Source: a virus. Taken from it: a stretch of DNA of 60,056 nucleotides. The stretch is from positions 1 through 60,056 of the IMG/VR virus record IMGVR_UViG_3300033156_000984. The stretch is one strand, 5' to 3'. Positions 42,464 to 51,338 of this stretch are shown piece after piece. A model generated the notes under the pieces. It saw only the letters and a program-made list of their open reading frames with translations, was not told the origin of the DNA and ran no database searches. The position numbers and the translations under genes were made by a program. Positions within the stretch are counted from its first letter, which is position 1. Each line of letters starts with the position of its first letter.

Positions 42464-45400
42464 TCACCCCCTTTCAGAGCCAGGCGATTTCTCAACCTTC
42501 TTCATAAACCAAGCTTCACCTTTCTTTTCAAATAAGAATACACCTTCTACACGATTTCCCTTGAACTCAATCTTCTTGATTCCTACTGAATCTTCATAAA
42601 TTATTATACCCCCACTATCAAGTTTTTCAACAAACATTTCAGTGTTTTTAGTTTCATTAGCAGGATGATTGGGTGGTATGTAACCATGAAGATTTGAATA
42701 ATCTTCTTTTTCTTTTCTGATATATACCTCATCACCGCCAAATCTAACGACATCTTCGATTTTATTTGGAAGTATTATCGCATAATGATTATTGCCAACC
42801 GAATATCTAATAGCCCAATACCTAAGCGACGGTGAAACTCTAACCACTAATGGACCTTTGTAATAGATGTACTGATAAACAAATCGTCCTTTAACTTGAC
42901 AAACTATCTCTTTTGATTTACTTCGCTCATATTCAATTTGAATTTCACCTTTCTTAATTAATTCAACTAATTCATTCCTTACAGTTAAAGCACCTTCTAA
43001 ATTACCTACAGTCCAATATCTATATTCTTTGGGTATCTGTCTTCTAATATATCTAGGTAAAGCTGAGAATCCTACTGGTGGCATCCAACCTTCATCTACA
43101 GCACGTTTTGATAATACATAAGGTTCTTGATCATCTGGTTTTATTGCTAACCATCCATATTCACCACGTCCAAATTCTCCTTCTGAAGGTGGTAAGACCT
43201 CTTCAGCTAATTTCTCTAATTCTTCCAGAATCTCATTTCTATAGAATGGTAACTCATCTTCGGAATACAATTTATTATAATCAAACTCAAGCACTTCAAG
43301 GATATCTTCGGGTATATCTAATGATTTAAATTTTTCATTCTCTAAAGCTTTCCAGATATTTTTAATCCTTCTGAATACTAATCTATAATTCATTACTTTA
43401 CCATCAAGGAAATATTCATGAAACCATGGTTTTTGCGCACCATATTCCACATATCCTCGATCTATGATATGAAATACACCGGGATAATTTTTTGTGGCAC
43501 CAACTTTGCCGGGAGGTACTACTCCTTCAAATTCTAACCATTCAAATGGTTCCGGTGCAGCTTTCACAGCTGCTATCTCAACATTAACTAATTTTGAATC
43601 ACGTTTACGTTTTTTCCATTCACCTGTCTGCCAATTTATTTTAAAATATTTTTCCGATTCAGCATCAATTTTCTTAGCCTGCTCAAGTGTTAATACAGGT
43701 TCTTTTATAGTATCTTTGATTAAGTCCGCTAGCGTGAATTTAATTAAAACTTCATTTTTAACTAACTCAAATCGTGGATCGGTATGGCAAGTACGTCCTC
43801 TGAAATGATGTTGTGCTACATACTTGCATCGTTTATCTTCATCTGGTAATCTCATATATGGATCACTGGGTGTGAGATAATCTTTAGTGATATCCAAATC
43901 TTTAGCTTTCAAATCTTTCGGAATTTTGAATGTACAAACCAGATACCAATCATATCCAGTTCTTGCGTGAATTGCACCTAGCCAGTTTCTTCTATCACCA
44001 AATATAACTAAACCTAGTTTGGTATTTGGAGGAAGCTCAAATCGTTTGCGATTGATTATCTTAAGGATAGATTCACGATCTAGTTCAATGAAATCATCTG
44101 CTATCTCAAACAATACTTCTAAGAAGATTTTTCGTGAAACTGGTTTCATTTTTTCAGGATGGAAAGTAGTATTTCTCCTTGAAATTAATTCTTCCATAAT
44201 CTGTTTCAGCAATCTTTTAACTTTAGCTTTTGTTATTCCAGATATTACTTCTCCTTGTTCTAATCTGCTATACCAAGCTAATGCAATTCTGAAATCATCT
44301 CGTAATTGTTCGGTTTGTAATCTTTCTGGATTATATTTATCTATTTCTTGAATCTTTTCTGAGAAATGGGATTGTAATAATCTGATAACCTCCTTGAAAT
44401 TCTTTGGTTGTATAAATTTAATCTCATCCTTACGAGTGATTAGTTTCATCACTAATACCTCATTCTTGTATGCTTCCTCAAGTGCATTAACTAAATTAGA
44501 AGTACGCCTCTTTGTGGTATCTATAATTCTAGGCGCCCATATCCCAATATCGAATTTTCCCTTAATATTATCAATTATTAAGTTCATTTGTTCTCCTTCG
44601 ATTATGATTCTATCACCTTTCTTTAGTTTGACATCTGTATTAAAAGTTCGTCCGATTACTATTTTGCCATCTTGTACATCCTCGAAGTAATCCGAGTACT
44701 TCGAAGTTAATCCAATAGTATAATTATAAACTCCTTTTGTCTTTGTTTCATGTACATCTAAAATTTCAACTACTACAAGGAATGCTTTATGCCATTTAAG
44801 CCATCCGTTTCTTGAATTTACATCTAAATAATATTTTGCATTATGTTTTTTTATCACGACACCTTCAGAACCAGGCTTATGCGATAATTCTTCACATATT
44901 TCTTTAAATTTATCAAAATCATAATCTTCTAATTCGATATTAGGTACCTCATTTAATTTATGATTTTTTACATCCGGAATTTCTAAAGTTGAATATCCAA
45001 TACCTAATTTACGTAAGTATTCCTGCCGAACCTCTTCAAATGCACGATGTAAATCTCCAATTTTGCCATAGTACAAGCAAGTAAATACATTAGCTATGAA
45101 ATTAGAATCATCAACCTCTCCAAGTCTGTGTACATAAGCTGCTACAGCTTCACGTGGTTGATGTTCACCGTTTATCCAGCATTCAATCTCTGCATCAAGA
45201 ATGAATTGCTCAACCTTGAGTTTTAATAATTCCTTCACCATATTTGGGAATTTTCTTGTATGATCAGTTCCATCTTCAGAAATTATCTTGACTTTATTTT
45301 TATCTCTAAAAATCAAGACTCGATATCCATCATATTTCTTTGATATATAAATAGGCATATCGTCTTCCTTGATTAATTCCCATACAGCTTCCAAACTTTG

Positions 45401-45568
45401 TGGTTCGCCTTTAACTGTTACTCTTACAGGTTTCATTCCATAGAAGAATCGATTTAGTTTAATTCTATCTTCTTCTTTAGATTTTTCAGCTTGATCTTTG
45501 AAACGTTCAGCAAGGTATTTGGTTTTGTATCCCTGAATTGTAGCTAACGTACATTTCAGGAAATCCAT
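42464..45568 (-). CDS. ATP-dependent DNA ligase with tandem LigD-like phosphoesterase domains
   Basis: This encodes 1034 residues. Residues about 40-350 form an ATP-dependent DNA ligase core: KKYDGYR at 77-83 (adenylated Lys78), DAEIEC at 125-130, EGVVIK at 235-240, WLKWHK at 256-261, then an OB-fold ending IWAPRIID. Residues about 515-740 resemble the LigD 3'-phosphoesterase: QHHFRGRTCHTDPRFE retains H595-x-D597-x-R599, and FEGVVPPGKVGA follows; an expected His before this seems to be Glu673. Residues about 890-1030 look like a second, degenerate copy. The gene lies between portal and protease genes, so it may be virion-associated, which is inference. Confidence 0.88.
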   Translation of the reverse strand: MDFLKCTLATIQGYKTKYLAERFKDQAEKSKEEDRIKLNRFFYGMKPVRVTVKGEPQSLEAVWELIKEDDMPIYISKKYDGYRVLIFRDKNKVKIISEDGTDHTRKFPNMVKELLKLKVEQFILDAEIECWINGEHQPREAVAAYVHRLGEVDDSNFIANVFTCLYYGKIGDLHRAFEEVRQEYLRKLGIGYSTLEIPDVKNHKLNEVPNIELEDYDFDKFKEICEELSHKPGSEGVVIKKHNAKYYLDVNSRNGWLKWHKAFLVVVEILDVHETKTKGVYNYTIGLTSKYSDYFEDVQDGKIVIGRTFNTDVKLKKGDRIIIEGEQMNLIIDNIKGKFDIGIWAPRIIDTTKRRTSNLVNALEEAYKNEVLVMKLITRKDEIKFIQPKNFKEVIRLLQSHFSEKIQEIDKYNPERLQTEQLRDDFRIALAWYSRLEQGEVISGITKAKVKRLLKQIMEELISRRNTTFHPEKMKPVSRKIFLEVLFEIADDFIELDRESILKIINRKRFELPPNTKLGLVIFGDRRNWLGAIHARTGYDWYLVCTFKIPKDLKAKDLDITKDYLTPSDPYMRLPDEDKRCKYVAQHHFRGRTCHTDPRFELVKNEVLIKFTLADLIKDTIKEPVLTLEQAKKIDAESEKYFKINWQTGEWKKRKRDSKLVNVEIAAVKAAPEPFEWLEFEGVVPPGKVGATKNYPGVFHIIDRGYVEYGAQKPWFHEYFLDGKVMNYRLVFRRIKNIWKALENEKFKSLDIPEDILEVLEFDYNKLYSEDELPFYRNEILEELEKLAEEVLPPSEGEFGRGEYGWLAIKPDDQEPYVLSKRAVDEGWMPPVGFSALPRYIRRQIPKEYRYWTVGNLEGALTVRNELVELIKKGEIQIEYERSKSKEIVCQVKGRFVYQYIYYKGPLVVRVSPSLRYWAIRYSVGNNHYAIILPNKIEDVVRFGGDEVYIRKEKEDYSNLHGYIPPNHPANETKNTEMFVEKLDSGGIIIYEDSVGIKKIEFKGNRVEGVFLFEKKGEAWFMKKVEKSPGSERG

Positions 45569-45569
45569 A

Positions 45570-46067
45570 TCAATATTCCCCTTTCAATTTAAGGAATGGA
45601 GCATTCTCCCATTTATCAGGGGTTAAATAATCTTCTACTTTGATATCCATACCTGCATACTTGAAAGCCTCTGCCATACCTTCAGTACAAGTATATTTAT
45701 CTTTTAGATTAATTTTGAATATTATCGAAAAAGGAATTTTTAATACTATTCCAATTCCTGTAACGATTAAGAGTAGAAAATCATATTTACGTTTTTCAGC
45801 AATCTTTTTCTCGAAGAACTCAACTATTTTTTCTTCGAAACCTTCTGGTGCATTTTCAATTTCATATATTCTTATTTTGTATAAAGTGAGAGGTCCAATC
45901 TTCTTATATCTAAATCTTTCAGTAGAAGATGTCTTCCTAAATCCAAACCATCCAACCTCATAGATAGTATCAGATGATAGATAAGCTATATGATTACCCC
46001 AAGAATTACATATTTGTCGAATTGCAGTTCCAACAGGGGAATACTCATCTCGAAAGATTACTATCAT
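45570..46067 (-). CDS. Permuted papain-like (NlpC/P60-type) hydrolase
   Basis: This encodes 165 residues. The order of a His in GNHIAYLSSD near residue 25 and a Cys in YTCTEGMAEAF near 128 matches circularly permuted NlpC/P60 (YiiX-like) enzymes, where the His precedes the nucleophile Cys. Such enzymes cleave amide or ester bonds in peptidoglycan or lipids. AAAGGAGGA precedes the ATG, and the ligase gene follows by 1 bp. It could be a virion lytic enzyme or an envelope-related protein; the substrate is unknown. Confidence 0.72.
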   Translation of the reverse strand: MIVIFRDEYSPVGTAIRQICNSWGNHIAYLSSDTIYEVGWFGFRKTSSTERFRYKKIGPLTLYKIRIYEIENAPEGFEEKIVEFFEKKIAEKRKYDFLLLIVTGIGIVLKIPFSIIFKINLKDKYTCTEGMAEAFKYAGMDIKVEDYLTPDKWENAPFLKLKGEY

Positions 46068-46086
46068 TGCAATTAATCCTCCTTTC

Positions 46087-47436
46087 TCATGCTAATTTAT
46101 TCTTCTGACATCCAAACACATACTCATAATGTCCATCAAATTTACTTAAAAAGTTCCATAACATTCTAAATACTCTCCAACCATATGGAAATTCCCAAGC
46201 ATCATGCATGTGGAAATTATCTGCATCCATGAAAGGTGTTTCATTATAAACTAGCGCTTTGGTTTGACTCAGAACCAAATCTTCGATATCATATGCTTCC
46301 TCATAACCATTTAATTCAACACCTAGTCTGGGTGAACCATAAATATAAAGATTGCGTAATCGAGTATCCACAGTCTTTATTGGATGAACTTCTTTTAATT
46401 TTGATTCACGTTCACCATTATAGGGCATAATTTTAGTAGCGTTAACTGAATTGACATCGTATTTCCTCAAAATTTCAGCCATACTGGGTGAAATAATGCA
46501 ATGTGGAGCTATCCAGTGACGACCTAATAAATCCTGTAAATTTACTTGATATATTTTAGAGATGTCTTTAAGATAATTTTCTTCGGTTCCTTGAAAATCA
46601 TGTATTTCAAACTGAAAAGCAAAATCCATATAAATATGTAATCTAAAATTTTGATAATGCTCTTTGATATATTTCCGAATTTCTTCTATTACTTTCTCAT
46701 TTAGGATAATAGTTTCAGCAATAGCGCAAGTAAATTTCATACCTTTGCTTATAGCTTCTTTGAAAAATTCAATAATATAAATATTTTCATTTTCATCCTT
46801 TAATTGAGAAAGAGAAGCAAAAGCCATTGGAAATCCCTCAATATCAAATGCAAATCGTATCTTACTTAAGTTACCAAATTGTTCCGGGAACATTTCAACT
46901 AAGTATTTTCTTAAAAATAACAAACCCGGATCACATGATAGTTCTGGATTATTAGTCCAATCATGGAAATAATATGCTTGACCAAACCCCTCCCACCCTT
47001 CAGCAGTCCCTACCATACCTGCAATGATATATGTATTGGATTCTTGATTTGTGGTCAACCATGGTATGATGTTGCTATAACCTTCTACATTAATAATTGC
47101 ACCCCCCCAAAGAGGATCAGAATAATATCCCCAATCCTCATCTGAATTATAAAAATAGCCTACAGAGGGTGGATATACGTTCCAAGGAATAAAGTGAAAA
47201 ATTGGTATATTTCCTCGTAAATTTCGTAAACGTTCTTCGGAGTTTTCACCTAAAATCTCCCCAAATGTTATTAACATATCTACTTCAGGGATATTCCTTA
47301 ATTGAAATGGGAGTTCAACAAAAACTACTTTATACCCATTTTCTTGAAAATATTTTGCTAATCTACTACATACTAATTTTGCAAGTTCAGCTATATCAAC
47401 ATATGAAATTTTTACTCCAATCCTGAGAAGCTGCAT
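46087..47436 (-). CDS. Possible polysaccharide deacetylase-like (NodB fold) protein
   Basis: This encodes 449 residues. A FAFDIEGFPM segment (near 200) is like the catalytic Asp strand of NodB-type deacetylases, and later FQFEIHDFQG and HWIAPHCIISPSMAEILRKY are in the places of the metal-His and barrel motifs. The match is partial and I rate it low. The rest is alpha/beta with many aromatics. It is one of several non-standard genes between portal and protease, perhaps a virion surface enzyme acting on glycans. Confidence 0.5.
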   Translation of the reverse strand: MQLLRIGVKISYVDIAELAKLVCSRLAKYFQENGYKVVFVELPFQLRNIPEVDMLITFGEILGENSEERLRNLRGNIPIFHFIPWNVYPPSVGYFYNSDEDWGYYSDPLWGGAIINVEGYSNIIPWLTTNQESNTYIIAGMVGTAEGWEGFGQAYYFHDWTNNPELSCDPGLLFLRKYLVEMFPEQFGNLSKIRFAFDIEGFPMAFASLSQLKDENENIYIIEFFKEAISKGMKFTCAIAETIILNEKVIEEIRKYIKEHYQNFRLHIYMDFAFQFEIHDFQGTEENYLKDISKIYQVNLQDLLGRHWIAPHCIISPSMAEILRKYDVNSVNATKIMPYNGERESKLKEVHPIKTVDTRLRNLYIYGSPRLGVELNGYEEAYDIEDLVLSQTKALVYNETPFMDADNFHMHDAWEFPYGWRVFRMLWNFLSKFDGHYEYVFGCQKNKLA

Positions 47437-47442
47437 GATGAA

Positions 47443-47841
47443 TCACCTACCAAACAACCTAATTGTATATGTCACAACACCGCTGACTTCAATTACTAAT
47501 GCTGGATATAAACTTTCCGATTCAGTATATTCCCAAGCTGATGTTGCGCTTACTGTATCTGAGGTGATAAAAATCGTATATGGTGATGTTAAATCCCATT
47601 TTGAAAGTGTGACTAAAGCATCTGTCCCTTCTTCATTATCGAATTTCAACCAATATTTAGAATAATCTGAAACATTTATAGTGATTAAACTAGCTGAAGT
47701 CTCGATCGAAACCCCAGATAATGGCATTGTAGGATTAACAGGTAAATATGTATTACTTGCAAACCAATCGCTTAAGGTTTTCACACCTTCAACATTTAAT
47801 TTTTCAAAGAATTCTCGCCATTCATCTAGTGTATTGAACAT
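47443..47841 (-). CDS. Beta-sandwich virion-type protein
   Basis: This encodes 132 residues: an amphipathic N-terminal helix (DEWREFFEKLNVEGVKTLSDW) then Ser/Thr-rich strands ending TYTIRLFGR, as in a small beta-sandwich. The helix-then-sandwich layout is shared with the product of 49168-49644. These could be decoration or fibre proteins. No specific family is recognised. Confidence 0.6.
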   Translation of the reverse strand: MFNTLDEWREFFEKLNVEGVKTLSDWFASNTYLPVNPTMPLSGVSIETSASLITINVSDYSKYWLKFDNEEGTDALVTLSKWDLTSPYTIFITSDTVSATSAWEYTESESLYPALVIEVSGVVTYTIRLFGR

Positions 47842-47868
47842 CCTAGCTCACTCCCTCTTTCCATCGAA

Positions 47869-49155
47869 TCAAAATAACTCAGAAACTATCCTTTCATAAA
47901 ATTTCCAAATATCTTCTAATCTAACTGGGATCCATCCTGATTTTTTTATGGTTTCAATTACCTTATCAAATTCATAATCAAATACAGAAAATTCCGCTTC
48001 CCCCAAATTAGAAATTGAATCCGCAATTCCTGGAATCACTATACTTGCTATTCCGGTTAGATTTTTCAAGATTATCAGATATTGTTTTAGAAAATCCAAT
48101 TTTCCATTATCTTCTATCCCTTTAACCGTTAAGTGAGATTCATCTATCTCCCAAGGTTTTTCTTTAGAAGCGAGTAATTGCCCTAATTGAAATACATATT
48201 TGTTTGCAAAATGTTGATTCACTAGATTAATCCAATGTCTATTGGTATTTACTGAATTTAAAGACAAATCATATTGAAATCCGTTATCACGAACGCTTTC
48301 GATTTTAGAAAAATCAGGATGGGTAGTTATTGCTTGGGTGGGGCTTGTAATTCGCTTTTTATCATCTTTGATATATCGATCACTTTCCATTTCATAAGTG
48401 CTAGAATATCCATAAACTCGATGAAAAGATTCTTGTAAATCTTTTATCGTGAAAATATCCCATTTGGGTTCCTGATAAATCTCGATAGGTCTAAGAGAGA
48501 GAGAACATCTTCTACGTAATTTAGATTTTATTCTATTTGCAGTTTTTTCTCCATTATATTCCATAACTTCAGGAAAATGTACTATTATTCCTAAAATAGG
48601 TATAAAATTATCTAATTTGACAAGGAAGAAATTTGTATAATCAAATTGAGCAGCGGTATTGCGAACATTTTGCTGAAAGCCAATGTAACCTTTAAAATGT
48701 CCAATATTTTTGAAACATACAGCTGAAACTTGGAATTCATTCTCTACACGCGGTAAGGAACGTAATTTATAAGTAGAATAATCACAATTCGGTGGGTCAT
48801 AATTATGGAACCTATTCGTAAATTCTGTATAATTCACAGATATGTGATTATCATCAAAAGTTCTCAATCTATCGTTTCTAAAACGAACTTTAAGTCCTGT
48901 GTGATAAGTATTTTCAGCTTCCGAAAAATCCCATCGAGTTTGGCAACCGATAACATAATACCCCGGCTCAAGTTCTATATATTGATATATACCAAAACCT
49001 ATAGTTTGATTCTTTACTCTAATGAAATTCTTTCCGTTTTCCGATAGGAGATTAATTGAGCTTTGATTCCAACCACTCCATCCGTTTAAACCATCACTTA
49101 AATCACCATTGGTGAAATAATTATCAGAAATCTGAATCCTTTTAAGAGATTTCAT
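47869..49155 (-). CDS. Carbohydrate-binding-like protein with extra C-terminal domain
   Basis: This encodes 428 residues. The first 180 (NYFTNGDLSDGLNGWSGW, with long antiparallel strands ending YTNFFLVKLD) look like a CBM4/9-type jelly-roll carbohydrate-binding domain. The C-terminal half starts GIIVHFPEVMEYNGE and ends with helices (VIETIKKSGWIPVRLEDIW); it faintly resembles polysaccharide deacetylase ends, without clear metal ligands. It fits a virion protein that binds a cell-surface glycan. The assignment of the second domain is weak. Confidence 0.6.
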   Translation of the reverse strand: MKSLKRIQISDNYFTNGDLSDGLNGWSGWNQSSINLLSENGKNFIRVKNQTIGFGIYQYIELEPGYYVIGCQTRWDFSEAENTYHTGLKVRFRNDRLRTFDDNHISVNYTEFTNRFHNYDPPNCDYSTYKLRSLPRVENEFQVSAVCFKNIGHFKGYIGFQQNVRNTAAQFDYTNFFLVKLDNFIPILGIIVHFPEVMEYNGEKTANRIKSKLRRRCSLSLRPIEIYQEPKWDIFTIKDLQESFHRVYGYSSTYEMESDRYIKDDKKRITSPTQAITTHPDFSKIESVRDNGFQYDLSLNSVNTNRHWINLVNQHFANKYVFQLGQLLASKEKPWEIDESHLTVKGIEDNGKLDFLKQYLIILKNLTGIASIVIPGIADSISNLGEAEFSVFDYEFDKVIETIKKSGWIPVRLEDIWKFYERIVSELF

Positions 49156-49167
49156 AGTACATCACCT

Positions 49168-49644
49168 TCATGAAGTGAACGAAAAATCCCAAATCATTTT
49201 AACGAAATCTATAATCAAAGTACAGTTTGTATCTAGATAGAAAGTAAATTGAATTCCTGTTGGATAATATTCATTCATAATATTTCCCCAACTCGTAGAA
49301 TCACTTCTAAGGGTTGCATCATAACCATCTGAAAGGGTTACAGTCCTATACAGTAAACTATTAGTAGATGGATTGTAAAGAAATTCTACTGTTATTACTA
49401 CATCAGTTGCGCCTGTATAAATAAATCTTACATCATATTCAATAGCATCTGATAAATCCAATGTAATACAAAATTCACCTGATTCATCAAAACTCCATCC
49501 TGTATAAGTTCTTTGAGGTTTAGAAATCCATTTTTCTAATTCTGAGACTGGTAATCCACCATTTAATGCTTCAACATCATAATCCCAATTTCCTCGAGTA
49601 ATTCCTTCAAGGAATTTAATTAATAAATCATTTATATTAGGCAT
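49168..49644 (-). CDS. Beta-sandwich virion-type protein
   Basis: This encodes 158 residues: a short helical start (INDLLIKFLEGITRG) followed by about ten predicted strands with Tyr/Thr/Asp turns. It shares layout but not clear sequence with the product of 47443-47841. GAGGGAGG precedes the start. It follows the nucleotidyltransferase-like gene by 2 bp. A decoration or fibre role is likely but not shown. Confidence 0.6.
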   Translation of the reverse strand: MPNINDLLIKFLEGITRGNWDYDVEALNGGLPVSELEKWISKPQRTYTGWSFDESGEFCITLDLSDAIEYDVRFIYTGATDVVITVEFLYNPSTNSLLYRTVTLSDGYDATLRSDSTSWGNIMNEYYPTGIQFTFYLDTNCTLIIDFVKMIWDFSFTS

Positions 49645-49646
49645 CT

Positions 49647-50135
49647 TTAAAAACCTCCCTCTATTTCCTCCTCATCAAAAACTGAATCATAATTACGTAA
49701 TTTTAGTTCTCGTTTGATTAATTCTTCTAGGAATAATAATTCCTCCTTACTTAAATTGGATAAATCCAATCCGTCAGTAGAGTTATATGATAATTCTATT
49801 ATTTTACTATCATCTATTCGTTCTAATTTCAATCTATATAATGGATAATATGATGTAAACGGTCCATGAAACCTATCATATATGAAATGCGCACGTAGTG
49901 CTAGTTCCTTCGGCATATTACGCAGTATCCTAAATTTAATTGGTATATCTAAATCTTCTGGTAATGATTCGCTTCTAATCAAGAAATCTATATCACCTGT
50001 TGTACCTTCCTTATCATAAACGATCCCGCCTGTTAGATATACAAAAGGATCCTTAACAATGAATGATTCAAAATAATGTAGTATATCATTCAATTTAATT
50101 CGTTTACCTAAATTTTCGCCTGAATGCTGCATCAT
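49647..50135 (-). CDS. Nucleotidyltransferase-fold (Pol beta superfamily) protein
   Basis: This encodes 162 residues. Residues 33-54 contain YLTGGIVYDKEGTTGDIDFLI: a Gly-Gly pair followed by a D-x-D in a hydrophobic strand, the core signature of Pol beta-type nucleotidyltransferases. A third carboxylate could be in the RLKLERID strand near 105. It is small, like minimal nucleotidyltransferases. It is next to the portal gene and close to the LigD-like ligase, so it might transfer a nucleotide to DNA ends, RNA or protein. Substrate is unknown. Confidence 0.65.
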   Translation of the reverse strand: MMQHSGENLGKRIKLNDILHYFESFIVKDPFVYLTGGIVYDKEGTTGDIDFLIRSESLPEDLDIPIKFRILRNMPKELALRAHFIYDRFHGPFTSYYPLYRLKLERIDDSKIIELSYNSTDGLDLSNLSKEELLFLEELIKRELKLRNYDSVFDEEEIEGGF

Positions 50136-51314
50136 TCATTCAGCTCCATCCTTTACTTCTTCAATCGGTAATTTTTCAATCTTATTACCAAGTATCATGA
50201 TATTCCTATCCCCATCCTCTACCTCAGGTAGATTAATACCATAAATCCTAGATAATATTCTACGTGATTCGTTAATTGTAATTGCACCATAACGTATTGC
50301 ATCAGATATACTACGTAAAATAATTTCATCCTCACCCGGTGATGAGACTAGGAATTTTAATGAATATTCTTCACCAAATGATGGTACTATCAACTGATTA
50401 GTTAATTTACGTGCTATAATACTTAATAATGGTTTAATAGTACGTTCAGTAGTTATCTTTACAGAGAACGGTAGGTTAGTTTTAGAAGTAGTTTCAGTTG
50501 CATAACCAAAATCACCGGGATTAATACCGAAATTCTGAAATACAATTGATTCAAGCTGTAATTTCACTTCTGGATATGATTTATAATCAAATTTACTAGC
50601 AAGCTCAATCCATGATACGTCATCTGAGGTTACACCACGCATGATAGGTATTTCTTGCGCTTCCTCAAGCTGTTGTTTTAGTTTTTCGTATTCTTCATCA
50701 TTTAAATAAGGTACTAACAAGATACCATCAGGTGTGGTACCACCTAAGTAATCCATTAAATTACGTGAAGCTAATACTAATGAAGCAACCTCAACCTCGA
50801 TTGTATTTAATATTGGAAATCCCCAAATTTTGTTGCTACGTGTATGATAAACCATATGAATAATTTCATTACGCTTAAATTTAATTTCCTTACCTTCAAT
50901 TTTTTGAATATATGATAGAATCCTGCCGTGGTCATCAACCTCAATCTCGAAATGATGCGGCGCACGTACCCATAGCTCTACAATTTCATGTCCTCTAGTA
51001 CGTACTATTTCAATGAATGAAATATCATATAAGACTAAATCGAATACGATTTTCTGTACTAGATCATTTAAATCTTCATAGTTTACATTGATTGCTTTCA
51101 ACCAATCTTCGATTTCTTTACATGCTGAAGGATCGGGTCCTGCAACAAACCATATAGCTTCACCAGCTAGTTTACTTAGGAAATCTACACATTGACGTAC
51201 TATAGCTACCTTCTCATAAATTGTTTCAATTAATGGGAATGATAATCTACCTGCGGGTTTTAATTTATTAGTAAATAATCTATCAGTAGTTACCGTACCT
51301 TTAGGCGTAGGCAT
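50136..51314 (-). CDS. Portal protein, HK97-type
   Basis: This encodes about 392 residues from the ATG at 51314 (AAAGGTGG upstream). The order of motifs fits HK97/GTA-like portals: QCVDFLSKLAG near the start, then LVLYDISFIEIVR, a FKRNEIIHMVYHTRS segment followed by WGFPILNTI, and a long helical stem with FGINPGDFGY. It follows the terminase by 24 bp. It forms the dodecameric DNA gate. Confidence is high from both motif and place. Confidence 0.93.
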   Translation of the reverse strand: MPTPKGTVTTDRLFTNKLKPAGRLSFPLIETIYEKVAIVRQCVDFLSKLAGEAIWFVAGPDPSACKEIEDWLKAINVNYEDLNDLVQKIVFDLVLYDISFIEIVRTRGHEIVELWVRAPHHFEIEVDDHGRILSYIQKIEGKEIKFKRNEIIHMVYHTRSNKIWGFPILNTIEVEVASLVLASRNLMDYLGGTTPDGILLVPYLNDEEYEKLKQQLEEAQEIPIMRGVTSDDVSWIELASKFDYKSYPEVKLQLESIVFQNFGINPGDFGYATETTSKTNLPFSVKITTERTIKPLLSIIARKLTNQLIVPSFGEEYSLKFLVSSPGEDEIILRSISDAIRYGAITINESRRILSRIYGINLPEVEDGDRNIMILGNKIEKLPIEEVKDGAE

Positions 51315-51338
51315 TTTTATCCTAACCACCTTTCTTCA

